Shown piece by piece: positions 11,063 to 22,039 of a stretch of 64,000 nucleotides of DNA (positions are counted from its first letter, which is position 1; every line of letters begins with the position of its first letter). A program made the position numbers and the translations under genes. This DNA comes from Phytophthora hibernalis (taxonomy: Eukaryota > Oomycota > Peronosporomycetes > Peronosporales > Peronosporaceae), in contig JAAKBF010000230.1 in NCBI GenBank assembly GCA_012656075.1, positions 1-64,000 on the forward strand. Reading direction: 5' to 3'. The notes beneath the pieces are model-generated. The model was not told where the DNA came from. It was given only the letters and a program-made list of their open reading frames with translations, and did no database searches.

Positions 11063-12381
11063 ATGATGGCTGTCGTGGTGCTGTCCTGCCTGCTGCCGCT
11101 CCTGGCCGTGGCGCAAGACCAAGTCTCGTACTCGGTGAGTCTCAGCTCAGGCACTTTGATCGCCATCGTGGGCGGTGTGTCGTGGCGCTGCTGCTACTCA
11201 TCTGCTACTGCTGTTGCATGCGCAAGCGACGAAAGGTCAAGCGCCAACGGGAACTGCAGGCGGTGGTGGCTTCAGTGGTCGTTAACACGCCTAAAGTCGG
11301 CGATTCGCACGGCATAGACGTGCCCTATGAGCTACACAACACGGGCTCGACCTACACGGGCTCCACGGCTTACCTGCAGCGCCACGACACGGGCAGCTCA
11401 ATAGGCGGAGGTCGCACGGCAGACACTGGTCCAGTCTCTGGGACGACCCAGTGATCGTCGCCGCTCGCATCCCCGTCGACCGCATCGAACTCGGCGAGTT
11501 GCTTAGTCGCGGCGGCTTCGGAGAGGTCTATCGAGGCCGGTACCGCGATCACAACGTCGCCGTCAAGACGTTGCTCCCGTCCACCAGGAAGGATATGAAT
11601 CACATTGAGGCCTTCTTGGCCGAGATCAAGCTCATGGCCACGATGGAGCACCCACAAATTATCCAGTTCATTGGTGTGGCTGGGAGTCCCTCAGTGAGCT
11701 CTACACCCTGTCCGAGTTCATGGAGGGCGGCGACCTGCGCATTCTACTGGTCAGGTACGATGAGAGCGGCCACCCGCGCGGCTTTGACCCCGCCAAGATC
11801 AAGATGGCGCTGCAGACGGCGCACGCGCTGACTTACTTGCACTCGTTGGACCCTCAAGTGCTGCACCGCGACCTGAAATCCCGCAACATTTTGTTGACGG
11901 GCACTCACGATGCCAAGATCACGGACTTTGGAGCATCGCGAGAGCGGTCGGATAAGATCATGACAGCGGGGTCAGCACGAGTTTCTGGATGGTGCCTGAG
12001 GTGGTCATGGGCGAGCAGTACGGCGAACGGGCCGACGTGTTTTCGTTCGGAGTCGTTCTCTCGGAGCTGGACACGCATGAGCTGCCGTATTCGCACGCCA
12101 AGGAGAACAGTGACACAGGCCGACCACTGCCCGATACGGCCGTGCTGCAGCTCGTGCTTATGGGCAGGCTGCAGGTGAACTTTTCCGACGTCAGTCCTGT
12201 CGAGATGACGCAGCTGGCGCAACAGTGCTTGCAGATTGAGCCTGATAACCGCCCCACAGCAGCCGAGGTGCTCTATCAACTGCAAACCATTTCGAAGAAA
12301 CCCCGAGCAGCTACTCTCTTTGAGCCTTCATCCAATTGTTGTATCATGCTAAAGTGTCGATCCTATTTCTTTAGGAAGTGA
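11063..12381 (+). pseudogene. TKL-type membrane protein kinase (frameshifted)
   Basis: A predicted receptor-like Ser/Thr kinase. ATG 11063 opens a signal peptide (MMAVVVLSCLLPLLAVAQ) and a short ectodomain; a transmembrane helix (VALLLLICYCCC) is followed by basic MRKRRKVKRQRE. The kinase domain starts near 11475: glycine loop SRGGFGEVYRG, VAVKTLL (Lys), FLAEIKLMATMEHP (Glu), MEGGDLR hinge, LHRDLKSRNILL, ITDFGASR, a VPE in place of APE, GERADVFSFGVVL and PDNRPTAAEV. Frame changes fall near 11180, 11435, 11687 and 11970; each is explained by loss of one base, and no other stop interrupts the domains. The 90-residue spacer after the membrane helix is Thr/Gly/Ser-rich. Oomycetes have many such LWDD-VI-AARIP-type TKL kinases. 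It may be intact in reality. Confidence 0.8.
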
Positions 12382-12775
12382 CTATGAAAATCGGCAGCAC
12401 CTTTTAGAGATTGCCCTTGCAAAGTGCCAGTCAGCAACTCGCTCTGCAGGCCGAAACAACGCCTGCGGTTTAAAGATCCGTGTGCGCAGCACGCAGGCTT
12501 AAACCAGGACCAAGCAGGGTCACACCTAGCTCGGCTTAGGGTTGTGTCACCGCTCTCAGGGTTTTCAAGGTGAGGCTCGGGTGTAGTATTCCCGTCGGCC
12601 TCTCCGACTTTCATGAGATGACATCCGTCCTCCAGGCGACTTCAAAGTTTATACGATGTAGAAAAAGACTCTAAATCATACATAACCTCCACAAATATTA
12701 AGTTTCAGTAGAATCGTTTTGTACCACTAGCACGAGGCATAAATTAACACAGGAAGTGTCAGTAAGCATAGGGTT
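12382..12775. other. Intergenic between kinase and OST3-like gene
   Basis: 394 bp without a supported frame. A GC-rich stretch (12420-12610) is followed by AT-rich sequence just before the next ATG. No promoter motif stands out. Confidence 0.5.
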
Positions 12776-14035
12776 ATGACCGGAACAAGCCTCGTCGCCC
12801 TGATGCTGACGGTCTTCTGCTGCCTCTCTGCGGCAGAGTCTGCCGCCTCCCCACGAGCCCTCGATGGCCCACTCCAAGCCCTAGACGCGTCTGCTCTGTT
12901 CGCGCTACAGGAATCAGCCGACGCGTCGCTCGTCTGGGCCGAATACGAGCGCTTCCTGCTGTCCCGGAGCCGCGTGACACCCCTTTTGCTCTATTTCTCG
13001 CCATCCACGGCCTGTCACAACGAGAACGAAGAGGATGGCGACGAGCACAAAGAGGCGCAGTGCAGGGAGGTCTCAGCTGTAGCTCAGGGGGCCTGCATAC
13101 GCCATCAGAAGCTCGTGGACGCGGCCGTGGAGCTCGCAGGTGAGGCTTTGTCCACTCCGCAGCTCCCCGTCGTACGTGTGGACGTCCGCCAATGGCCCGC
13201 GATGCTGCACTATGTGGGTATAGATGCCTGCTATTGCGAGTTTTGTTACTGACGAGGGTTTCATATTTCTATTGTGTAGCACTTGATTGCGGAGACGCCG
13301 TCCCTGTTGTGGATACCTGGACGTGCGTCCGGCCGTTTCAGCGCTACCCCACGTGGAGACCAATTTCTTGGATCTCCAAGCCAATGGATCGCTGTTCGTT
13401 GGCAAGTTTCGTGATGTGGACTTCAATGAGGAACAGGAAGGTCTTCAGCAAAATGAAATGGCCAAGGAGGCGGTAGCTGGGGAGATTGCTGCCTTTGTGC
13501 GTCTGTGCCAAGAACGCAGTGGGTACCTCGTTCGCAACGCACGTGGGGGCTGTCCCACACTGCACCAGTGAGTTACAGCCCTGGAGATGAAGTGTTACAT
13601 GGCATGGAATTTATTCCCATTCTGGGCTTTTTAGCTTTCGTCGCGATGGTGGTGAACGACAACCGAGATTGTGTACTCGGTGTGGTGCGGACTCGGCTCT
13701 TCTGGTTCGTGTTGTGCTTGGGAGTCATCTACGTTGCGCTGAGTGGACTCTTCCATTCCATCATCCACCGTCGAGCCTGGTACTACTTTGGCCGGATGCA
13801 CGGCTTCGTGTTCGTCTACCCGAGCTCACGCCGGCAATTCGTGTTCGAAGGACTGGTCAATGGCACCTGGAGTTTCTGGCTGTCTCTCGGAGTTATGAGT
13901 ATTACGGACGTCACTCCAGCACTGCGTTCTCAGTTGGCACGGGAAGAAGTCATTCGATGGTCGTTGCTGCTCGTGGTCATTTCGTACATGGCCCTTTACT
14001 TGGCGTTCGTTATGAAGTACAGGTGGTTGGCCTAG
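12776..14035 (+). pseudogene. OST3/OST6-like oligosaccharyltransferase subunit (frameshifted)
   Basis: A likely ER membrane subunit of the N-glycosylation oligosaccharyltransferase. The ATG at 12776 begins a signal peptide (MTGTSLVALMLTVFCCLSA). A thioredoxin-like lumenal domain follows (ERFLLSRSRVTPLLLYFSPS, then QLPVVRVDVRQWP). The C-terminal half has four hydrophobic segments: FIPILGFLAFVAMVV, LFWFVLCLGVIYVALSG, FWLSLGVMSI and WSLLLVVISYMALYLAFVM; FVYPSSRRQFVFEG between the second and third matches the family loop. One GT-AG intron of 66 bp (13214-13279, donor GTGGGT, acceptor TGTAG) is phase 0. Frame changes near 13320, 13350 and 13555 all fit one-base losses. The CxxC redox motif of OST3/6 is not seen. 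Identification rests mostly on the membrane half. Confidence 0.65.
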
Positions 14036-14233
14036 CTTTATAAATGCAGTGCTGGATTATCAAGTCATCGATGGAAGTACTGTACAGTTCTATGATGCAA
14101 AACTTGAATGTCTTTGAAATGTAGAGCTGGTATGATATCTATTTTTGGGGTCAAATTCGGTCAAGGTCAAAATGGGTCAGCACATTTATTTGGGTCAAAC
14201 GGCGGGTCAAATTTCACATGGGTCAAATTGGAT

Positions 14234-14267
14234 TCCTTACCCTTTTATCATGATAAAAGGGTAAGGA
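14234..14267. repeat. 34-bp perfect palindrome
   Basis: Left arm TCCTTACCCTTTTATCA is followed with no spacer by its exact reverse complement. It lies inside the MULE just after the left subterminal repeats. Confidence 0.9.
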
Positions 14268-14601
14268 GTTTAACCTTTAAAATCAATTATATATGTTAGT
14301 CTAAAACGTGGTCAAAACTCCTTTTGGAATGCGCGCGAAAGCATGCTATTCCGTTGTCACAATATAGCAAAATTGCCCCGGATTTGCTCGGTTGCGGCTA
14401 TTTGCTATCACCGATCTCGGGGATCGCCACACGAAACTACAAGGAATTCAACGATTGACGAGGAAGGACACACGACGTTACGAGCAATGTCATGATCAGC
14501 GTAGTATCGACCGTAGGACGAGCGAAGTGATGGTAACGACAGCTCGTAACTAGCTATAAGGAGGAGAGAACCCCACATATCTTGCTCCAACTCAAATATA
14601 C

Positions 14602-14608
14602 TCACTTT
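14602..14608 (+). promoter_or_regulatory. Possible oomycete Inr for the MULE transposase
   Basis: TCACTTT fits YCAYTYY and is followed at once by an AT-rich TAAATT stretch, as in oomycete Inr-FPR core promoters. It lies 72 bp before the proposed transposase start at 14674. The match is short and position is the main support. Confidence 0.35.
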
Positions 14609-14673
14609 TAAATTGCCTTCTTACCTCGCAAGCATCAAGCTCACGACCTCTACTCCTCCAACCTTCAGCAACA

Positions 14674-16309
14674 ATGGCTACCAACCTTCCTCCGATCGAT
14701 TTCTGCAACGACGGATCGGTTTGGAGTGATGTCTCCAATGAGACGATTATCCTCGAGTCAACGCCTGTCGAAACGTTGGGCACCCCGGAGGAGAAGAAAA
14801 TGGAGATCACCGTCGTTTGAGCGGAGGTGAACTTCAACCTTCAGACGTTCAAGTCGAACTGCCAACCAACGCGTCCCAGAGGAACAAGTCCATGACTTAT
14901 CAAGGGTATTCCTAGGCATACTACTACACCGGGGCTCTTCCACGAACTATCGGTGCAGTGTCTACCGACGGACGGATTGCAAGGCCAAGCTTTTTGTGAC
15001 GGATACTGGAACCAAGGTGTCAGGTGAACATCAGCCTGATTGGGCTTCTGACGTCCGGCGCCCGATAAGTTCAAGCTCAACTGTCGTCAACTGGAAAGAC
15101 CAGATGCTGTTGGCGACTGATGAAATTGGGTTGGCTAACGTTACGCTCACACCTCAGGAAGTTTGGCGCATTATTCGCGACAAGTTCTACAACAATGACG
15201 ATTTGATAGTTCAGGGTGCTTCCAAAAAGCAGATTTTGGGTCGGCTTTATCGCACGAGAACAACCCATTTTGGACGTGAAATATACGGCCGTATCGAAAG
15301 TGAGCCACTTTGCGACGTCCGAAACAACTCAGGCCTGAAATTCTTTCAGTTCCACTTCACCTACTACGAAGGCGAGGTTTTGCATCGAGTTATCGGGTGG
15401 GCGCATCCTCAGCTTGTCGATCGAATGAGGCAGCAACAAACTTCTCTCTTCTTCGATGCCACGTACAGATGTGTACCGGAGCAGTTCTACCAGCTGTTGA
15501 TCATCATGATGTTTAACAACATTTCCGACCTGTACTTGCCCGTGCTTTATGTGCTAACGACGGGCAAGCCTACAGATGTCTACGAGCATTTGCTACACTT
15601 CGTGTTCGTTGCAACCAAGAGAAAACTCAAGCCAGCTCACGTTGCCTGCGATTTCGAGTATGCAATGATCAAGGCTATCAAGAATCAGTTTCCTGAAACC
15701 CGCATCATTGGCTGCCTTTTTCACTTCAAGCAAACAATTCGACGAAAAATGCTGAAACTTCAAATTTCGTAAGAAGAAGTATCCCTAGCAATGCGGGAGG
15801 GCTGCTTCGACAGACTGACAGTGATCCCGCGCTCCGATATCACTGGTCAGGGGAAGCGTGATGTTCGATTTCGGTTGAAGCGCGACTGTCTGGCAGCGGG
15901 AATTTCCTATTCAAAGGAGAACTGGAAGCAATTTTGGAAATATTTTGAAAGGACCTGGATCAAGAAATTTAAGCCTGAATGGTGGAATGTGTCTGGTCTT
16001 CGTCAAGATTTAGTGAACCGGACGAACAACCCCCTGGAGCGCTACAACAGATCGCTTAATGAGGCATTTTCCGTCGGACACCCAAATGTCACGCAGTTCA
16101 TTGGTGTTATTGAAGAGCAAAGTCGTGAAAATGTCAGACTTTTAGCGGATATTTCAAACCGTCGGGCTTGCGCTCCAAATCACGCTCCTGCCCTCATTTC
16201 CTCTGACCTCGAACCTGACTCGGAGTCTGATTCGGATAACGAGGGGTTTGTAGATTCAGATGTCAGCTCCTGCATCTCGTCGATAGCGTCTGTCTCCCCG
16301 GAGTACTAG
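14674..16309 (+). pseudogene. MULE transposase with FLYWCH-type zinc finger
   Basis: Cuts and pastes the surrounding element. The proposed start is the ATG at 14674 (MATNLPPIDFCNDGS); that frame stops at 14818. A FLYWCH-like finger is read at 14945-15045 (NYRCSVYRRTDCKAKLFV, then GEHQPDW). The transposase core is one frame from 14996 to 16309: SLFFDATYRCVPEQFYQLL (first Asp), LYVLTTGKPTDVYEHLL, HVACDFEYAMIKAI (second Asp), GCLFHFKQTIRR, and NRTNNPLERYNRSLNEAF near the end. A single in-frame TAA (15770-15772) interrupts the core. The tail is acidic (EPDSESDSDNEGF). Apart from that stop and an N-terminal frame change the protein looks nearly complete, so this is a recently active element. Confidence 0.85.
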
Positions 16310-16788
16310 TTACAGTGCGTCAACATCAGTAAATCCATAAATATACTTACAAAGTGTAAAACGAGCTAACTTCATTTTAAAAGTCAAAATCGCACTGCTG
16401 CACGGATCAACCGGCAGCCCTATGCTCATGCTTCACCCCTAACCACACCCAGTCTGCCAACATTTCGCCGGGTTGCCTGCATGCCCACTTCAGAAAGCGG
16501 AGGTACTATCACACTAATTCTGTATGCCAACACAACAGTATATATATTTGCATTTGGTCGAGACTTCCAAAACCACTTCGACAATTGCTACTTACCTCTA
16601 CAATTTTATATAATATCAAGTATCCAAAATATTAAATATGACAGTTATATGAAGAATCGTTTTAAAGATCTTTGTATGGGTCAAATTTAGGGTCAGCTTT
16701 TTTGAATAAGACGATGGCTTGGCTTAAAAGTGTTGACCCATTTTGACCTTGACCGAATTTGACCCAAAAAAATCGCTCCGCTGGTATG

Positions 16789-17141
16789 TATTGTGCTTTG
16801 CAGATGTTTTTGCAAAAACGGGCTATTTAAACTGAGTTTGCAAATATGCGAAGTCTTAATTACGACTTGTCAGCTTTATTAAAAGTCTGTTGTATGCCAG
16901 TACAAAAGAGAATTACAGCCAGACGCTAGAATTAAGGCCAGTGAATCCGGAAATGCCCTTTCAAAAGCGCATTTCCGACCCAATTCATCCAAAACAGACA
17001 TGAACAACTCAGCAGTTTAGATTAAGTATCAGGCAACCGTTGGATAGAAAACCAGCTAAGGAGACAACCCGCTTGGCTGACGAAGCACGTTTAGCTACGT
17101 AAACACCCCCTGTTATATTATTAGTATTATATAATAAGACG
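16789..17141. other. Non-coding, downstream of ACR3
   Basis: 353 bp of AT-rich sequence between the MULE target site and the ACR3 stop codon. No gene seen; it probably contains the ACR3 3' untranslated region. Confidence 0.5.
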
Positions 17142-17372
17142 CTACCCAACGTCTGGAGACTCAATGGTCATCTCCTTGGAAATTACTTCGAAGTATATGG
17201 CTTGTAGGTTTGTTTTCTCAAACCAGAGTGAGGAATACACGAGTGCAAGCATGGTCGGGATTTCAATGAGCGCAGCGACGACACTCATCATAGCTAGGTC
17301 AGAATCGAGACCGAATGTGCCGACGGCGACACCCAACGAATTCATAGTTGTTGCTGGTGGCTGTGAGTTACA
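17142..17372 (-). pseudogene. ACR3: ACR3 arsenite transporter, C-terminal fragment
   Basis: End of an arsenite efflux permease. Reading leftwards, TATSNNYEF is followed after a small frame change by LGVAVGTFGLDSDLAMMSVV and AALIEIPTMLALVYSSLWFE. In ACR3 proteins the last two membrane helices carry the SNNFELA motif, then ATFG and a PLIEVP[VA]L-ALVY ending, so the match is good. A TAACTCACAG just before CCACCAGC (near 17364) could be a splice acceptor. The rest of the gene is 5.6 kb away at 22937-23494, on the other side of two transposons. Confidence 0.75.
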
Positions 17373-17664
17373 CTCTGCGAGTGCGTGGCACCCCAGCTCG
17401 GAACATTATTACCAGGGACCACAAATCCATCACATATTTTCATCAGGGACCACAAAGCATAGAGAGTGGCTATATGTACATTAATTAAAAGGTCCATTGG
17501 CGGGTCCAGAGTGGGACGGTGTATCCCCTAACCACCACAGATGGCTCACCCATCAACCAAGACCATCACTCACGGTCGCTTGGATTTGGTGGCTGCCGAT
17601 ACTCCCCATTCGAAAACCGGCCCCCTCGCAAGCAGGACCCAGCGCGGACACCAGGGTCGCTGCA

Positions 17665-20212
17665 ATGCCGCGCCAGCACGCCTCGACAACGCGCAGACCA
17701 CCCCGTAAGCCTGTTGCCGTGATCAAGAGTGACGACAGCAAAGGGGAGGTCTGGAAGCGATTGGAGTAATGAGAGCAGCGCGAGCCACGAAGATTCGGAA
17801 AGCCAGCCGCCTACACTTCAGCAGGTCTCCCAAAAACGGCGAGGGAGCCATTCACGAGGGAGAAAGCACTGCAAGCGACGGAAGGAGGGGTCTAGCAGAC
17901 ACTCAGGCGGGAGGACCAGGCGAGAAGCATCTTCGGCCGCCTCTTCTTCGACTTCTGAATCAACAGAAGATTCGAGCACCTCCGTTTCGACAACGGTTGC
18001 AAGTGCTCCGCGCGACGAACATGCCGTTGCACCCTGTGATGACCTTGTACAAGTTCCTGAGCTAGAACGGAGAATGTTCGACGACTGGGTCGATCTGGAG
18101 CAGTACCTGCGCAACTACAGCAAGCGCACGTACCAGGTATGTACCACTTGCCTGAACTGTGAAACAGTCTTGTACTGTGCACAAATTGGTCTATTCTATT
18201 TTTTTCAAACGTGTGTGCTTACGAAATGTATAGATATATTCTGTTCGGATAGCTACTCCTGTGAAGACACGAAACAGGAAGATTTCGGTCAGTCGTACGC
18301 CAAGTACACCGATACCTGACGAAGTCAAGTTTTACAACAAAACCTACGTGTGCACACATCATGGATTGCCCAGATCCGGGAGGACCAGCGGACAGCGGCC
18401 TAACCAGCATTCCAGGAAAATCGGATGCCCTGCGCAGGTTTGAAATCTGCCTCAAATCCTAGTTTCTATTACTGCGTACTTACAGTGTTATGTGGTAGAT
18501 AAATGCTTGCGTTCGTGAAACGGGATCATGGGATGTGTGTACGAAGCAAAACACCGGGCACAATCACGATGTCAACAGCGAAGCCTACCAGAACTACCAC
18601 GAGGCGCGCCACATTTCAGATGACGAAGTTCTTTCGACGGTGCGGACGTTGCATCGCGCCGGTGCGAACAAAAAGAGGATTCTTGAGTACATCACGGAGA
18701 ATTCGACTGTCGATCCTGCAATGAAAGACGTTCACAACCTCGTGAGTCGACTGCAGAAGGAAGCTTACGCTTTCCCCAGCACGGAGAAACGCATTGCTGC
18801 TATTTTGGAAGATTATACAGCTAAACCTGGCAACGTCTCGCGCGTGTACGCGAACGAAGAGGTATGAGACTACTCTTATGAGCTGTTTTCATTTTTGCTA
18901 AAGTTTTTATAAAGGATTTTGCTTATGTAGGGTACTGTTGAATGCATCTCCATTCAATACTAGCACATGCGGTCAATGTTCGAGCATTTTCCTGAAGTAC
19001 TTCTGATCGACGCCACCCACGACACCAATGCCTCGAACTACAAGTTATTCAGTTTCATGATCCATGATGCATTGGGGAAGGGTCAGCATGTCCAGGTAAG
19101 GCACCAAGGACTGGTTCAAATTGTGTAGTTGTCTAACAGTCTCAGACTGTGCGTAGCTTGACATGAACAAATCTAACTATGTTTGCCCGTACGATCTTCG
19201 CTATAGCATTGTTTGTTGGAGAATGAGAGAAAAGAAACTTTGCGCGTGGAATGTCAACAGTTCAAGGAAAGCTGTCCGTCGTACGATTCCCTCGCTGTGA
19301 TAATTGTGGACAAGGATTTTACGGAACTATCAGTTCTGAAGGAGGAATTCCCGGGTGTTCGTATACTGCTATGTCACTTTCGCGTGGTGAAATACCTGCA
19401 GGAGGAGGTAGCCAAAGAGAAGTACGACTTGGACGCATGGACGAAGAAAGAAATGAAACGTCTGATCCAGTTGTTGGTGAGCACGCCGACGGAGAAATCC
19501 TACGACGAAATTATTACGACGATGAGGATGGTGTTACGTTCAGAAGCCAAAGTGACGCAGTGGTTCAATTACTTTGATCGTAATTGGACTGCCTGTAAAG
19601 ATATGTGGAGCTCTGTATATCGCGGAAACGTGCCTCACATGGGGAACCAGACGAACAACAGGTTGGTGACCCTTTTTATGAAACAATGGATGTGTTTAAC
19701 CTGTACTGTTTGTTTGCATTTACTTTATCTAGGCTGGAGTCGAGCTGGCAGAAACTGAAGACATTAGTGAATCGCTCTACCACACTGGATGATTGTGTGG
19801 TTTCCATCTTATTTTGGCAGACAGTGAACGAAATGTTTTGGCAGCGCAGCATCAAAAGATGGGCATATACACGAACAACCAATACGACGCGGAAACGAAC
19901 AATCTCCTGAATACCGTTTCTAGGCATGCTGTCGAGTTGGTTAAACAGCAGTACGACTTTGCGTTACTCTCGACCACGGAGTATCGCCAGAGGTCGATGG
20001 ATCCCTACGTGATGATGCGGTATACTGCTGGAAAGAATGATGACGTACCCGACGAGTACATGATGAATCCACATGGGTGGACGTGTTCGTGTATTTTCCG
20101 GGTCACAAGACTGTTGCCGTGTAGGCACATTATCTACTATCGGAAGATTACAGGATGCGGTGCTCTCGTTCCCGAAAGTATAATTCACCCCCGATGGCTT
20201 GTGCAAAGCTAA
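17665..20212 (+). pseudogene. MULE transposase with FAR1-like and SWIM zinc fingers, five introns
   Basis: The proposed start is MPRQHASTTRRPPRK at 17665; a Ser/Arg-rich N-terminus follows. Exons 18234-18437, 18499-18861, 18931-19095, 19207-19661 and 19733-20212 join through GT-AG introns (18137-18233, 18438-18498, 18862-18930, 19096-19206, 19662-19732; 61-111 bp), all phase 0 except the last. Domains: zinc-binding region with KTYVCTHHG and GHNHD; catalytic core VLLIDATHDTN (first Asp), VIIVDKDFTELSVLKEEFPG (second Asp), LLCHFRVVKYLQEEV; SWIM finger WTCSCIFRVTRLLPCRHI (20080-20130). Defects: a frame change in the N-terminus near 17760, a TAG near 18961, a one-base frame change near 19820 and TAA 20210-20212. 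Reading continues in the same frame into the peptidase region. Confidence 0.8.
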
Positions 20213-20218
20213 CGAAAA

Positions 20219-21625
20219 ATGAGGTCCGACATGTCCGAAGACGTCGACATCCCGTTTGAGTCTCGATGGATTCGCCGCGATCCATGTCGAGCGAAGCCAC
20301 AAAATGAAAAACCCAACGATCTTTTCGCTATAGGACGTCAAATTGCTGATGTTGGATCCACGTGGGGGACACGGGCATATTACGACTTGAAAATAGTGCT
20401 GGAGAAAGTTTTGAACGATGTCCGGACCGGGAGCTGTCCAGTTTTCGCGGGTACCGATAGTGGAGAACGCAGCAAACTAACGGCTTCTCAGGGCGTGATC
20501 GAGTCACAATCTGAAACTCAGCCACAGTCTCAGACTGGGTACGAGTTTGATGTTGTGATCTAATAGCTGATGAAAAACATGCAGGCGAACCCATCCAGAC
20601 CGGGGATGAAAGTATCTCACACACATCGCCCGGGGCTTGCGCGTTACACGATCTCGTCAATGAGCTAGATTGCACTTATCTCGCCCAAATTGTCGCCGAA
20701 GAAGAAGGGGTTGAGAATGAAATTACCGACGGGGACCAAGAGAGGGATAATAGGTGTCCTGCCATTACGTCGGATTGAATCCTGCGAAGGCCAAGTCGCT
20801 CACTTTCAAAACCGGTGGTACAGCGATCACGAAGCGAGAATGCCAGCTAAAGAGGTCACTATTAAAACTGGTCGAGTGGTGTACGACATACAAATGCTAA
20901 ACGCAATGAGGTCACGGCACACGGCAATTCCTCGCTTTTATGAAGTGGAAAAACTATCACCTGGATCATCGAGTTGGATCTATCGAACTGGGATCCAGGT
21001 CAAAGCTGGAAGAATGACTACCTGGGCCCTAATTTCATTATTGAACGTCTAAGATCGATTAATGTGCTTGGTGATTACTTCTGGATTACTACCCTTCGTG
21101 GAAAATCACTCGTCGAGCTGTCAGTCCTGGACCTATGCGTACGCTCGCTGACGAAGAGATACCAAGACGAGCACGTTATATTTGCTATACCATCGCACCT
21201 CCTCCGATTTCCTGTTTTTGACCAAAAGGCGCTGTCCGATGACCCTGCTTGGAAACATCTTCATTCAGCCCTAGAACACCTTGATGAAACGGCGGGAAAG
21301 AAGACGTGGTTTTTCGCGGTTATACACTACAACTCCGAGCATTGGTGTGCTGTGGCTGTTAAATTCAGCGAGTTCTCAGTAATTATCTTCGATCCGCAGC
21401 AAACTGGGGATCGATTCGCCGCACTTAGGACCTATCTAAGAGCTGAGCTGATTCCACTTCTGCCTGAACCACCGTCCCCGAAGCGCTATCACTTCAAGCA
21501 GGTCGAATGGATCGTGCAATCGACACGTACAACCGCGGAGTCTTTGTTATTCTCTTCTTTGAGCTGCTTCTTCTAGATGTCGAACCAGTGGGCCTAGATA
21601 CAGCTCTTGCCATGCAGTACTTTAG
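20219..21625 (+). pseudogene. ULP1-like (C48) cysteine peptidase domain with lost catalytic Cys
   Basis: The C-terminal part of the MULE protein. A linker (20219-20940) rich in Ser, Gln and Glu leads to the ULP1 fold: YHNSEHWCAVAVKF-like region (HYNSEHWCAVAVKF, near 21330; catalytic His), FSVIIFDPQQ (Asp, near 21385), HFKQVEW (Gln helper, near 21490), then in another frame DTYNRGVFVILFFELLL (21521-21570). ULP1 enzymes have Cys in the N-C-G position (SUMO/ubiquitin-like protein cleavage); here CGC encodes Arg at 21534-21536, a one-base change from TGC. So the peptidase is predicted to be dead. The sister copy at 52565-53050 keeps the Cys. Confidence 0.75.
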
Positions 21626-22039
21626 GTACAGGTTCATTTCCCACATTATAAGATTTATGTGAGCTAAAGCTTTACTTTTACTTTTCGGTCTTGGCGCTTC
21701 TTGACTTTACATTACATTCCCATTGACAGACACTGAGATAATGCCTCTCCGAGATAGAACACTGTGCTCGCGGACTTAGCGAAATTCGACGGGCTTGACC
21801 GCCGTCAGCGACCATCACTCCGGCTTCTGCAGACTTTTTGTGCTTTCAACAAGGACGCCCTACACACAAATGGTTCGTCGTTGCAGAGAAAGCTGATCAG
21901 CAGATGGCCAGTCTATCCAACAGATGGCAAGTCTATCGACCCGAAAGGACATCAGACTGTGCAGGACTGGGCGGGAATGTGTAAGACTGTGTTGTATGAG
22001 ACATTTTTACTGTGCATATAGTCTCTGCCACAAATCATA

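Larger units (their letters stand above)
14135..16779 (+). mobile_element. MULE DNA transposon with TIRs and 9-bp target duplication
   Basis: Complete Mutator-like element. The left end (14147-14184) and right end (16732-16770) are inverted copies sharing the core GGGTCAAATTCGGTCAAGGT and continuing through AAAATGGGTCA. The outer 12 bases of the repeats match poorly. The same 9 bases, GCTGGTATG, flank both sides (14126-14134 and 16780-16788), the size expected for MULE target duplications. Short GGGTCA repeats fill the subterminal regions (14175-14230, 16676-16696). It lies between the OST3-like gene and the 3' end of the ACR3 gene. Confidence 0.85.
17428..22036 (+). mobile_element. MULE carrying a ULP1-type peptidase (copy 1)
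   Basis: The region between the two halves of ACR3 carries a transposase with five introns (17665-20212) and a C48-type peptidase domain (to about 21625). The borders are estimated: CCACAAATC occurs at 17419-17427 and again in the same orientation at 22028-22036 and could be a 9-bp target duplication, but no convincing terminal inverted repeats were found. The stretch 21640-22027 contains one short ORF (21764-22021) of no recognised family. A second, related element lies at 41209-54100. Confidence 0.6.

Noticed and set aside
17410..17460. Two CAGGGACCACAAA copies as transposon ends
   Set aside because: They are direct, not inverted, and only 34 bp apart; probably local slippage.
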